64,000 bases of DNA from Yamagishiella unicocca (Eukaryota; Chlorophyta; Chlorophyceae; Chlamydomonadales; Volvocaceae): contig BDSL01000003.1 in assembly GCA_003116995.1 (NCBI GenBank), positions 930,001-994,000 on the forward strand, written 5' to 3'. The position numbers and the translations under genes are program-made. How positions within the stretch are numbered: position 1 is the stretch's first letter; every line of letters begins with the position of its first letter. Positions 17,401 through 29,739 of the stretch are shown here, one piece after another. Under the pieces are notes generated by a model. The model had not been told where the DNA came from. It made no database searches and saw only the letters and a program-made list of their open reading frames with translations.

Positions 17401-20400
17401 CTTGAGCTCTTGTTGGTGTCACCGCTCTCGCTAGTGGAGCTGTCGCCGCTTTCACCGCCGCCGTCGGCGACAGCAACACCCCCGGGGTCCGCTGTGGCTT
17501 CCACCCCGGCGTGATGATCCTGTGGCGCTGTCACCTTCTGCGCTTCCTCCGCCTCCGCCTCCCCCTCCTCCTCGTCCTCCTCCTCCCCGTCCTCCTCCCC
17601 CTCCTCCTCGCCCTCCTCCTCCCCTTCGTCCTGCTCCGCCGCCGCCTCGTCCTCCACCGCCTCCTGCTTCAGCAGCGGTGGCGCCGGCGGGCTGGCCAGG
17701 CGCCCATGGTCAGCTCGACTCGCCTCCTTGGCTTCCACCAGCTCCACCTCCTCCGCCCCCTCTGAAGGTGGCTGCGTCGCATCGCTATCGCTGTCCGCAG
17801 AGCCGACAGTGTCAGCAGCAGCCCCAGCGGCTTCGATAGCGGCGGCTGCAGCAGCGGCGCCCGTGACGTCAGCCGGAGAACGGCCCGCGCTTTCTCCCTC
17901 GTCCTCCTCATCCTCGCCCTCCTCATCCTCGTCCTCCTCTTCGCCCTCCTCCTCGTCCTCCTCCTCCTCCTCCTCCTCGTCCTCCTGCTCGCCCTGCTGC
18001 TGCTGCTCCTCGCCCGGCTGCTCCGCAGCTGCCGCTCCCTTCACCTCAGCTCCTACCGGCTCCCCGGCCGCGTCCCGCTCCACCTCGGCCGCGTCAGCCT
18101 GCACGACCACCACGTCCTCCTCCTCCTCGTCCTCCTCCTCCCCCTCGTCCTCGGAAGGCTGTGACTCGCCCTCACTACCGCCCTCACTGCCGCCCTCGGA
18201 ACTCCCTCCACTGCTGCTGTCTTGGGCCTCCTCCTCCTCCTCCTCCTCCTCCTCCTCCTCGTCATGCCCCTCATACTTGCCGACAGTAGCAAGTGCACGG
18301 ACAGCCGTCAGCGTAGCTGGGGGTGTCAGGTAGCCCCCCTCGGGCAGTTGCGGCTCCATCAGGACCTCCGCGACCACGACAGGGTTGTCGTCGCCCTCGC
18401 CTTTGCCCTCGCCTTCGCCGCCTCCGCTCCCTTCACTTCCACTCGTGCCTCCGCCCTCAGCCTCGCCGGAGCTGGAGCTGGCTTCGGAGCTCGATTCAGA
18501 GCTGGTTTCAGAGCCGGTGCCCGAAGCGCCGGTGCCACTGCTACTGCTGCTAGTGCTGCTACTGCTTTTGCCGCTGTCGCTTGTGCCGCTGCTACCACTG
18601 CTTGTGCTGCTGCTGGGGCGGGCATCCCCCAAGCCGCCGGGTTGCTCAGACGGTGCTGATGGCGCCGACGCGGGTAAAACGGCCTCGACAGCAGGGACGG
18701 CATCGGCGGCAGGGCCAGCATCAGGGCCAGGGCCAGCATCGGCGGCAGGGCCAGTATCGGCGGCAGGGCCAGCATCGGCGGCAGGGCCAGCAGAAATGGC
18801 AGGGCCAGCAGAAGTGGCAGGGGCGGCATCGGCGGCAGGGCCAGCATCAGGGCCAGGGCCAGCCGAAGCCGCAGGGCCAGCAGAAGCGGCAGGGGCGGCG
18901 TCGGCGGCAGGGCCAGCAGAAGTGGCAGGGGCGGCATCACGTGTCGGGGAGGCGATCCGCACCGACGCGGAGCTCACATCCTGGCCCGCTGGTGCGCCGC
19001 CGCCCTCCAGCAGCTCCGCTGGTGCGCCGCCGCCCTCCAGCAGCTCCGCGGCAGTAGCTGCGCCTGCGACTGCAGCCGCCAGCGCCGCTGCAGCAGCCGC
19101 TTTTGCTGCGGCTTGTGCCGCACTATCCAGACCCACTGGACGGTTCTGCGGCGGAGGGGGTGGGCGCCTCCCGATTAGCAGCCGGAGGGGGTGGGTGCCT
19201 CCCGATTAGCAGCCGGAGGGGGTGGGCGCCTCCCGATTAGCAGCCGGATCTCAACGAAACGCGCAGGGGGCCGCAAGGCAGAGACAGGGCCAAGCCTCTC
19301 GGAATTCGGAGTCGGCGTTGATTTGTATCTTTCATCAGTATCACCCCCCCTGAAATCTCCCAGGATCCCCATATCGCACCTTGGGAGGCTTCACCACTGC
19401 CACTGGCATCGCTGCCGTCGCTACTGGTTGCGGCCGAGCTGCTACTGCTCCCATTGTCGGAGCTACTGCTGCCGCTGCTACTGCTGCTCGACGAGGTGCC
19501 GCCACCGCTGCTGTCGCTCCCGACGCTGGGTGCCTTGCCACCTTCCGACGGCGCAGGCCCCGCCGCCGCCTCACCGCCCGGCTCGGCGTCGGGAACCGCC
19601 GCCGCCTGTCCCTCACCCCCAGCGCTCCCGCTGCTCGCACTGCTATCGCCACTGCTGCTACTCTTGCCACTGCCGCTGCTGGTGCCGCTGCTGGTGCCGC
19701 TGCTGCTACTGGTATCGCTGCTGCTGCCGCTGCTCGTACCGCTGCTGGTGCCGCTGCTGCTACTGGTACCGCTGCTGGTGCCGCTGCTCGTGCCGCTGCT
19801 CGTACCGCTGCTGGTGCCGCTGCTCGTACCGCTATCACCGCTGACCTCCATCGCCGCCTCAGCACCACCGCCATCGCGTTTTGGCGCAGCTTCGGCCCCG
19901 GCGGTGATCGCAACATTGGCTGCGGCGCCGGCAGCGGCGGCAGGTGCCGTGGTGGCAGCGGCCAGGGCGGCGGCCGGCCGACGCGGCTCCCCGGCAGCGG
20001 GGCCGGCGCCGTTGCCGCGAGCTGCCGCGCCCTTGCTGCCGGGCACGTCGCCGGGCTGAAAGGGTTGGCGCTGCGCGCCTCCCGCCGCCGCCACAACGTG
20101 CAGACCGTACCTGCGGAACGTGACGGGGAAGCCAGTGAGGCGGTCAACCGACAACGGAGTACGGGGCGGGCGAGGCGGAGCCCCATCACAGGTTCAGCCC
20201 AGCGCGCGGCGCCACTGAACCTGCAAGCATCCCCCCGTGCTGCTGCCGCACCCGCGCACCTGCCCACTGTGACCTTGGCGGTGGCGGCCAGCTGCCGCCC
20301 GTGAGCCTGCAGCCCCTGGTACCGCTGCTGCAACTCCGCCGTCGTCGCCGCCGCCGCTGTCGCCGCCGCCGTCCCAGGCGCGCCGCCGTCGCTCCCGCCG

Positions 20401-23400
20401 CCGCCAACGGCGCCCGCCGCCGCCGTACACTCCCGGGCAAAGGTCTCCAGGCGGTCGAGGTGCACGTATACGGATGACACCACCGCCTGCATCTCGTTCG
20501 CTAGCTGGGGGCTCATGCCGGGGTGCAGCGCCTGTGCCGTGGTGGCGAGGTGGGGCAGCGCAAAGGACGTGAGGGTGCGCAGCGGCGGCAGCAGCTCCTC
20601 GACGAGGTGCTTGGCGGCGAGAAGCGACATGCCGTACGGCGTCTGTACGATGTTCAGTACGGCGGGCAGCAGCTTGCTCATGACGGCGACCGTCTGGGGG
20701 GTGAGGACGGACTGCTGCGGCTGTTGCGATTTTGAAGAAGGCGCCGATGGCGCCATCGCTTCCGTCGTCGCCGTCGCTTCCGTTGCCGCCGCAACTGCCG
20801 CCACCACTGCCGCCGCTGCGTTGTTAGGCTGGGTGCCGTTGGGCACCGCTGGCGCGGCGACGGGCGCTGGCGCGGCGACGGGGGGCTGCACGGCTGCCAC
20901 AGCCCTGGCCGCAGGCGCGGCAGCTGGCGCCGCCTCCGCCGCCGGCGGAGTCTGTGTGGTGTCCTCAGCTGCCCCGGGATGTATTCGCGGCAGTGCCAGG
21001 ATGGGATGCCAGCCAGCCTGAGGGCACACGGGCAATGGACGCAGGCGGTGCTTCGGTTATCTCACTCGCCACCACAGCCCACCAGCCCAGCCAGCACGGG
21101 TCCCCTCAGGCCCTTGCCCCGTGTCCTGGCCCCCTGGCCCCTTCCGCAGCCATCCACCCACGCACCCACCCACACCACACCACACCAGTAATCACTCTCG
21201 CCTTTTCGGTCTTCTTGACGTCAGCTTCAGCATCTCTAATGTCAGCTTCCGCATCTCTAACCTGAGTCCCTTATCATAATATTACGAAAATAAACCACAC
21301 ATAATTTCTCCCCTCACGCACCGAGCCCGCCTGGATGACGGCAGCGACGCTCGGCAGCTCGCCCAGCAGCCCCACCGCGCCTGCCGCCTCCGGTCCCGCC
21401 AGCTGCGCCTCCGGAGCGCCCAGCTGCGCCAGAGCGCGCCCACGCCGATTGAGCAGCTTCCACGGCGCGGTATGGAAGACCTGGTCGTGCATGTACAACA
21501 GTGCCGTACACACACGCTGCAGCTCCGCCGTCGCCGCATCCGCGCGGGCCCGGACCGCGGCGTCCAGCAAGCGCCAGGGGAGCACCTGCGTGTCGGGGAG
21601 CGCCAGTGCTAAACATGTCCGTCGAGCGCCGTACCGCGCGACAACAGCCCACCGCCTCGTCCGAGGAACAAACCAGACCGTGCAAAAGGATCCCCACCGC
21701 CGACCCAACCGTCCTCACGCCTCCGACTTGCCGTTCAGTCGGGCGGGTTGGTCATAATTTCGACATTTGGAAGAAAGACCCAACGTACCTTTATGGTACT
21801 CGGCCGCAGCGCCTTGTCCCACTTCTCCTTCAGCTTCTCCTCCAGTACAACGGTCAACGCCAACGGCGGCACGCCCAGGCTGCCGTACGGGTCGTTGCCG
21901 TCGTCGCCGTCAGCGGCCGACGCATCGCGCATGGCCACGTCGCCGTCCTCAGTCGCGACCTCTCCGGGGGGCTTCGTCGGCCGCAACCTGCAGCGCAAGG
22001 AAAGATGGACGTGAGAAAGGGCTTTGGTGGATCGACAAACGAGAAGAAGGGAAGGAAGCGCCAGTGACGGACCAAAGGCGGGATAAAACCACGTCACCCT
22101 CATAGAAATCCTCTGCGCTCGGCGTTCCGCATCCTCCCCCACCTAGGCACCAGCTTCTTAGTCATCTCGCCGCGCCCGCCGCAGCCGCCGCCGACACGCG
22201 CCAGCAGCTCCTTGGCCTGGATGACGTCACCCTTCGGATCCAAGACCTGCCACACCGCCAGCACCGAATCCGGATCCCGGTCGGGTGCGGTCCAGGGAAG
22301 GAAGTCAAACATGCGAGGACCGCAGTCCTCAGCCTCCGCCACCTCCGCCGCCTGGGCAGCCTCTGCTGCCTGGGCTTTCTTGGCCTTCTTGCCCTTCTTT
22401 TCAGTGCCCTCAGCGCCGTCAGCTGTCTTTCCCGCTGCTGCGACGGCGGCGGCGGCAGCACTAGGCCCTTCCTGTGCAGCGGGTTCCAGATCCGGATCCG
22501 GCCGCCCTGCCAGAAGGTCCCGCAGCTGCTCCCAATGTGGCCGGATGCGAACGAGGATGCTGGTTTCGGGGCTTCGGGGATCAGATCTTGTGAGCGCAAT
22601 GCCATGGCCAGGGATCCGGATGACATGGCGCTTGGCGACCCCTCCGTCGCTCCGAAGGCCCTTCTCCAACCTGCAGTACACACGTAAACGGACAATCGCT
22701 GCTTCGCAAATGAGTACCTAGCGCCATGTTAAGGCACGCGCCATGCGTATGACAGCGCGTTGCACAGGCAACTACAGGGCTCAGGATATAAGGGACAGTC
22801 GTCGACGCAGCACAAGCTCCGCCTGGTGACGGTAATAGTAGCAGCGGCAGCAGTGGCAGGAGCAGCGGCAGGAGCGGCGGCAGGAGCGGCAGGAGCAGTG
22901 GCAGCAGCGGCAGGAGCGGCAGGAGCAGCTGGTGCGGTTCCGCGGGGCCACAGGTAGTGAGAGCACAGATGATGCGCAACCTCGCACATCGCACAACCTT
23001 ACTTGGCCGTGTATGTCTGGCCCTCGAACGTGACGGTCTTGCCGTCCATGTACTGCTGCAGCAGCGACAAGTAGTTGGTCACGCGGGTCTCGAACGACAC
23101 CGCGCCTGCCAGGCCCCGCCGGAGCTCGTGAACAGCCGCCTCCGCCGCAGCGGCGCCGTCGCCGTCGCACACCGCGGCAGTAGCAGCGGCGGCGGCGGCG
23201 GCGGCGGCGCCGTCAGCGAGGCGCTGCCGCTTCTTCTTGCCTTGCTTGGCGCCGCCGTCGCCGTCAGCGGCGGCGACGGGCTGTTGGCGGTTGCCCGTTT
23301 TGCCCGTTGGCGGTTGCCGCTGGGCTGCCAGCGCAGCGTCGAGCTCCGCCTGGCGGGAGACCCTGCCGTACGGCGGTTAGGAGGGGGCGGCAGGGACCAT

Positions 23401-24768
23401 GTTGCTGACACCAGTATCGTGTGGGGCGCGTGTGCAGCCAACCAGACCGCCCCCCGCCCCCAACGTGAACTCCTCCGGACGCCTGTTATGGCGCGGCTGC
23501 ACCGACCGCCTCGCCATTACCCTGACCTCACCCCCCCGGAGCCCCGCCCTCCAAAGCCTCCTCACCGGGTTGCCTTCGCCTGTCGCAGCTCCGATTCTAG
23601 CTGCTGCACAGTGTACGAACGTACGAGCAACCCGTCGTTCTCCAGGCTTGTCGCCACCGCCAGTCGCCGCTCGCGCAGAGCCCGCTCTGCGGCGGCAGCG
23701 GCGCCCTCCGGCAGCGAGTAACCCCAGAACATCGCTTGCTCGTCCTGCCCTTCCGCGTCCGCCTCCGCTTTCTTCCGGTCCGCCGCGTCTGCCCCTACAC
23801 GGCCACACAGTGTCGGCAACAGCGGCCGTAACATGGAGATGCGATGCGTGACCTCGCCCATCCGGCTGCTGGCGCCTCGCGCGGCCGCCACGGCCCATGA
23901 CAAGTGAGGACACCGTCATGTCAGGCGGCATCCCCCAGGACACCCTCCCGCCTCATGCTCACCCCCCTCCAACTGTGCCCCCTAAACCCCGGTCATACCC
24001 CCATTCCTCCCTATCCCACGTCGTGGCCGCCCAGGCACCAGGAGCCGCACCTCCCGCCAGCCCCGCCCTCACCTCCATCCCGCTGCGCCACCACCGGCGC
24101 CAGCAGCAGCTCCAAGCCCGGGTCCGCGCCCTCCTCGCCCTCGTCCGCGCCGCAGCGGCCTCCCGCCCGCAGCGCGCAGCGCTCCTCCCGGCAGGCAGCA
24201 TGCTCCGAAACCAGGGCCTCACGGGCCCTGTTGTCCAGGGGGTTACGGGTAATCGACGCGGAGATCACTGGTGAGACGAGGCACGCGGTAAGGATGTTTG
24301 CTCCTGTCGCGCAGCTGCGGACTGCAGGTTGGCGCCCCGATCAAGCAACCAAAGGATTGAGGGGCCAGCTCGTCACAGTAACTCCGTTCCGGCCACGAGA
24401 CTGGCTGTGCTCCCTAGCACCTAGAAACCCGTCTGGGCCGTTGGAGCGGCAAAGCGAGTAGCCAGGCAAGGCCAAAACGAGTAGCCAGGCAAGGTCAAAG
24501 CGAGTAGCCAGGCAAGGTCAAAGCGAGTAGCCAGGCAAGGCCAAAGCGAGTAGCCAGGCAAGGTCAAAGCGAGTAGCCAGGCAAGACCAAACGCACCTTC
24601 GCTCCCTCCGCCCTGGCCCGCACCTTAACCCCCTCCGTCGACCGGCCCCTCCTCCCCCGGGTTCCCGGGCCCCGGTTCCCCCTGCCTACCTGGCTGTTAC
24701 GCGCTGCTTCTTCTTCCTGTCCGTGGGCAGCTGTGCGGGGGGCTGCAGCGTGAAGTGTGGTCCGCGCC
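14472..24768 (-). CDS. Very large coiled-coil protein with Ser/Asp/Glu-rich tail and RG-rich C-terminus
   Basis: Exons that join in phase on the minus strand are 23362-23003, 22670-22143, 21987-21789, 21585-21322, 20951-20260, 20110-19345 and 19145-14472. Earlier exons about 23875-23566, 24267-24073 and 24768-24690 are less certain, and the true start is not found. The N-terminal part is charged and helical (SYTVQQLESELRQAKATR, VTNYLSLLQQYMDGKTVTFE, SILVRIRPHWEQLRDLL), with an acidic/basic patch and a helical domain before residue 1000. Then come Ser/Thr/Gly repeats (TSSGTSSG) and a 1557-codon final exon of Ala/Pro, poly-Asp/Glu and poly-Ser blocks. It ends in arginine-glycine repeats (GRGRGRGR), typical of nucleic-acid-binding proteins. 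A nuclear or RNA-associated role is my inference; I do not recognise the conserved N-terminal family. The splice between 19345 and 19145 has an alternative donor at 19379 that breaks the frame. Confidence 0.6.
19153..19245. repeat. 31-bp tandem repeat, three copies
   Basis: Three near-identical 31-bp units containing CCTCCCGATTAGCAGCC lie in the last intron of the large gene, immediately upstream of its acceptor at 19146. On the gene strand each unit contains an in-frame TAA in one phase, so they support an intron here. Confidence 0.85.
24451..24590. repeat. 23-bp tandem repeat, six copies
   Basis: Six copies of AAAGCGAGTAGCCAGGCAAG plus GTC with few substitutions, in an intron or 5' region of the large minus-strand gene. 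Confidence 0.9.
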
Positions 24769-26872
24769 CTGCGAGGTGGGAGCGGTGGCGGTAAAGCGAC
24801 GGCGAGGTGCAGCCGTGGGGGACTGCTAAATGCGCGGGAGGGACAGCCCTGTGTTGCATGGCGCGCCAGGGTCGCATGTACGTGCGCGTGTGTGTGTATG
24901 TGCCCGCGCGTGCGGGAGGGACTTGCACTGAGAGGGGAAGGTGGGGGAGGGGTAAAACAGGCGGGTGCCAGCGGAACAGACCAGCAGGGTGCAGAGTGAA
25001 GTCCCGATCATTTAAGTATCCGGGTCGGCCTAGGGCTAAAGCGGGAGCCGGGCGTGGCTACAGCTGTTGGAGGCTGCGGTGGGGACAGAAAACAGCACAG
25101 GGCTGCCGTCGCACGGACCACGCCGCTGTTGGACGCACCGTTGCTGGCCAGGTGGAGAACTGCCAGGGGCGCGATTGGATTGGTGTCCCTGCGCATAATC
25201 GGATCCAAAGGCTCTCGTGTCAGTTGCCCGAGTTGTCATCGTGGCTCGCCTGTTGACGGCGACACCGAACCAGCACATTTTCCCCGAGTTCCTTATGTTG
25301 CTGCATCCTTCCTGTGATATAACATCACGCACCAGTGCTCGTGAACGTTAATCTGCCCCGTCGGCAGCAGATTCCCGTCCGCGCCGTCATCCGCAGCAAC
25401 GCAACAGGTGAGACCCTTCTCTCCTGCCTTCAAGCAAATCGATATTTGTCGCTCCATTTGATTTCTCTCCGCGGGGGAGCGCCGCCGACTTGGCCGGTTT
25501 TGGCGGGCGCCTGTCGACTAGGACGCAATGTCTTAATCGTCCATGTATGAACCGCTTATGCCCTTGTTTGCATTCACTGGCCACAAGAAGTCCCAGATCG
25601 CCGCCGAATGCTGCGGGCCGCAGCTCGCGGCGGAGTAATGGTACCAGCTAAAACACTGTATGCAATTACACCACTAAAGTTTGTATATAGTCACCGTGAA
25701 AAACTACGCATAGGATTATGACGCAGATGCGGCTCGCGCTGAAGTACTTGGCCATCGGGTGTTGTGCGCCGACTCATGCGCTTCTCGCAGTCCACGCCGC
25801 GTCCTCTACTTAGAGGAATCGTGACAACCCGTCTTATCGACCTCTTCTGATTCTGCTTCTTTGTACGCTCATGGAGAATTCGCGCCAGCTCATGTCGCAG
25901 AGCCATGTCGCTGAATCGGTTTCAACCGTTTGCGCTGCCTGATATCATCAGCTGGTTGCCGCCAGTTCTCCGAAGCGAATTGGAGGCCTCGCGGGAATGT
26001 CCTTGCAGGGCAATGCTCCAACGAACCGCGGGTCGCCAGTTAACCTGAGAATTGTCCATCGCAGCTTTGCTAAAAACCAATGCGATGGGTCTGCGTGCCA
26101 TGTATCTTTGCAACGTGCTTTAATGGCTATTCGCCAATAAATTAGAAGCTTTCGTGAGCGTGCGCCAGCTCGCACGTCCCCAACACCCAAAAATCGACGA
26201 CCCTAACCAGCATGTCGTATGTATATGCGCCACGGGCCAGTGCGGCATAATAGCCATATCTGTGCAAATTTGTGCAGCATCAGCAACAGCGTGTGTTTTT
26301 GTGGCAACGCACTGCTAGCTCCCCGCCAGTGCGACCAACAGCATCCACCAACCAACCACCGTGTTTCTTCATGGTATGTGTACAAGAAGACACGAAACAA
26401 TACATTTCTTCACCAAAGCCCGCGCAACCATTCAACAAGACAGACAAAAGGTGCGCAAAGCAGCACCGCATGCGACCCAATTGGCACTGGCGCCACACGC
26501 GCCTTGGCCAGCATCGCCCAATCACACACACAGCCTCACCCCAACCTCCTGACGACCCTGCTGCCCCGGCTGCCGCCCATGGAAGACACACAGCACACGC
26601 CCCTCGCTGCCCCTCGCTCCATGAGCCCTCGCTCAGCTGCGCCCCTGCCCTCCATCGCAGGCACCCGCACGCCACACGCCGTCCCCAACCACGTCGCCGG
26701 CTACCGTGTTCCCCCACCGCCTCAGTGCCCTTGTACGCCTGTCATCCTCTGCCGACCAGCATCCCCCCTCCGGCGATATATCCACGATCCGCATCTCCGG
26801 ATGGTAAGACCATGCGCTGGCAGCTGCCGCCACCTCCCAGCCGCCCTCCTCCTGCCTCGTGCTGCTGCCCCT
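24769..26872. other. Region between the large gene and the TIC21-like gene
   Basis: This probably contains the unresolved 5' exons and promoter of the large minus-strand gene and the 3' UTR of the TIC21-like gene; a minus-strand TGTAA lies at 25670-25666. A 32-codon plus frame at 25543-25641 (MYEPLMPLFAFTGHKKSQIA) and some longer low-complexity frames are not convincing genes. The 25300-26400 part is distinctly less GC-rich. Confidence 0.35.
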
Positions 26873-28748
26873 TCAGTCCGCCTTGAGGTTCCAGGGGCTG
26901 TAGCCCAGGGAGGACGGGCGCACCGGCGACAGCCCGTCCGAGCCCACCTCCACCCCCGCGGGCAGCACCGTGGCGCTCCTCGCCGCGCTGGTGAGCCGCA
27001 GCATGAGGTTGGTGAACACCAGCGACACCACGTGGCTGAGGACAGTGTTGGTGGCGGACTGGGGGGTGGGCGGGGAGGGGTGGGGAGGGGTGGGGGGAGA
27101 GTGTGTGTGTGGGGGGGGACGGTGAGTAGGAGGATAGCGTGGGGGCGGGGCCGGAGTCTGGGAGATGTGTGCGCTGCTCGGTGCCTCACGCACCTGCAGT
27201 GAGAACACGTCGAGCGACACCAGCGCATTGGCTGCGCTGCCGGCAAAGGGCGTCTGCGCCGAGGTCATCAGCGACTTGGCCACGAGGGTGCCTGGAAGGG
27301 GGGGGGCCGGAGCGCGCGGGGCTTGGGTGGGATGGTGAGCGGCGGTGGGCAACCGGGCGACAGCAGCTGCGCGATAAGGTGATCGCTGTATAAGGTGATC
27401 GCTGATGGCGCGATATCAGGTGATCGCTGATGACGTGACGCAACGCCCGCGTCATCCGATGGAACCCATGAGCTCGCTCCTCGCCTCCTCCCACGGACGA
27501 AGTCCATTCCAGCCTCCACCAGCGATTCCTCCTCCTCCCTTCCCTCACGCGCGGCTTCGTAAATGTCGTTGTACGCTGCGCCTCCAGCTCTCGTTACTTA
27601 AAGCACCGTGGCACTCCCTCACGTCACCCCTCAGAGGCCCCCAGCCAGCTCACCCACTGACGCCTGCAGCCCCACCACCGTGACCGCGATACCCAGCACG
27701 TTGAGTGCGTTGCAGCGCAGTAGGCCACTGGCCAGCCATGCGGGCGCCACCACCTCGCCGCCGGCAAGCTTGCGAGCCAGGCGCAGGAAGCCGTGCGCGA
27801 AGAAAGTGGAGATGAAGGCGCAGCAGATGCCGGCGGCGGTGAAGTAGCGGGGCCAGGCGGGGCCGGCCTGGGAGGCAAGGGAGAGCGCGGACGAAAGCGC
27901 AGGCGGGTGGGTGGTGTCGAAACGCGTGGGTGGGCGGGCCGGGCAAGGCGTAATAATATTACGCCGGCCGGAGCCTGGCGTGTATTAAGGGGGAACTGAG
28001 GGGCGGACTCCGCCCCTCTATGCCCGCACCACCGGCAGGCAGGGCGGAAATTAGGTCCAAAAGAAACCAAATCCAAAGCCAGGTTCTGCTTCCCCGCATC
28101 AGAGCCCGGTCTCCCAAGCCCTCCCATGGGGGCACGGCTGCTCCCGCCCCATCCCACTCCCAAACAGGTAGCTCCAGAGCCACCCCATACCTCCACCCAC
28201 CCACCCACCCATCCATCAGGGTCCCTTTCCGCCCGCTCGCTCGCTCTCTTACCGTGGGGCTGGTTGCCGCGAGCGAGAAGATGAGGATGCCCGCCGACAC
28301 CACCGACAGCGCCAGCTGCAGCCAGAAGGCCACGAAGCTGAGGCTCTTCTGCCAGCCGGCGGAGCTGCGCAGGGCAACCTGGCAGCAGGAGGATAGCACG
28401 GCGAGGGCGAGGGGGGAGCCGTCCCATGTCAGCCCGATCCGATCCGACCCGACTTCCTCACCACAACTCACGATACCCGGGTACCTGTTCCCCTGGCTTC
28501 CCCCTCCTTAGCCCTGCTGCCAAGTCGCCGCTGCGCTGCTGCTGAGGGCGGGTCAGGTCCAAGCCTACGGGCACGGGGTGGCACCCAACACCCCAAAAAG
28601 ACGTATCCCCTCCCCCCACCCTACAAGCACCACTCCTTCATCCCCCCAACTGCATCCCGTGCCCAGGTCGGGCCCCCCAGGTCACCTGCTCGGGGGACTC
28701 CGGGTCCGGAGGGGGAGGGGCGTCCCGCCGGAACAGAAAGGCGGCGGC
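26873..28748 (-). CDS. TIC21/PIC1-like (DUF3611) chloroplast inner-envelope protein
   Basis: Five exons (28748-28686, 28378-28253, 27867-27654, 27291-27194, 27058-26873) join in phase; the transit-peptide exon(s) upstream are not resolved. The protein shows four hydrophobic helices: FVAFWLQLALSVVSAGILIF, FTAAGICCAFISTFFAHGFL, LNVLGIAVTVVGLQASVGTL and TNTVLSHVVSLVFTNLMLRL. The order and wording (ASVGTLVAKSL, ALVSLDVFSLQ, NTVLSHVVSLVF) match plant TIC21, also called PIC1, known as a protein-import component or iron permease of the plastid envelope. After the last helix the protein has about 40 extra residues and stops at TGA 26875-26873. DUF3611 paralogues exist, so exact orthology is uncertain. 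It is divergent from PEX16. Confidence 0.8.
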
Positions 28749-29739
28749 CTGCGGACTCAGAGAGGAGGCGACAGGAACGGGGGTGCGATGGATGCTTTCA
28801 TGCTGTGGCAGAGAGACGTTTAGAGGGCAGTGGCGGGTGGCGGTGTGTGCCCCTAGGGTTCTCGCTCCAACCGCTTGCTGCCATTACTATTGACAGCATT
28901 GTGGGTAGGCTGCTGATGTGATTGTAGGTGAGTCGCTAAGCAAGGGCACGCTAGTTAGCCATCTAGTGCGTCCCTGCTCGCGCTGGCCAAGTAGGCATAA
29001 CAGTCGGCATAACAGTCGGCATAACATCGGCATAATAGTCCAAGTACTCATTGAAATTCAAGCCCAGCAGTGGAATACCGTTCCTTGGCGTGGACGCAAG
29101 CAGTGACAGTTGCCATACCGCTCATACAACACCAAGCCTCGGGCGCAGCCTGAGCCTAAAGCGCAGTCAACAGAGTTCTATTTCTCGCTTGAGCAACACC
29201 CACTTGCCACTTGCTGGTCCCATAGTCGGTCGCGTGATTGTTCCGCTCGTAACGGCTGCTTTCGGCAGAAGGCGAACACCGGGTACAATGCCGCACAATG
29301 CTTCCACCACATTGTTAAAGACCGCGGGTTTATATCGACGTTGTACCCACCTGCACTTGCGGCCTTGATGCCGCAGGCCCGGAGCGGGGCATCAGGAACG
29401 GTACCCCTGACCGTGCGGTGCCGTCATCTTGATGATGATGCCTAAATGGACCAGCTGAATAGCATGCAACGGCTGGCCTTCGAGTCCATTTCGGCTGCGA
29501 CGATATCCTGATAGCAGAGCGCGACTGCATTGAGGCCATTGCGAGGGGCAAGTTTATACGGAAGAGGTACCAAAAGAAATTTAGGTTGGGGTTCGATAGT
29601 ATGTTGCATCTTTCAGGCTTCGTACGGCAACGTCAGCGTCAGCAAGTGAACAACGACCAAATTGGGCGGGATGGTCAAATTGTCTCGGCGGCACCCTTTT
29701 TTCACGCCGTAGATGCCTTCTTAAGATTTGAGGGGAAGG
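28749..29739. other. TIC21-like/PEX16 divergent intergenic region
   Basis: It should contain the unresolved first exon(s) of the TIC21-like gene and the PEX16 promoter. A four-copy 12-bp repeat (GGCATAACAGTC) lies at 28993-29040. A plus frame at 29110-29445 ending TVRCRHLDDDA looks mildly protein-like but has no recognisable family. Confidence 0.4.
28993..29040. repeat. 12-bp tandem repeat, four copies
   Basis: Four slightly diverged copies of GGCATAACAGTC in the TIC21-like/PEX16 intergenic region. Confidence 0.8.

Noticed and set aside
14881..17514. An 877-codon open frame on the plus strand
   Set aside because: It is the exact antisense of the Ser/Asp/Glu-rich exon; GC-rich third positions and lack of stops create it. 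It encodes only Ser/Pro/Ala runs.
26219..27202. A 327-codon plus-strand frame
   Set aside because: It is antisense to the last TIC21-like exon and its 3' flank, with low-complexity content.
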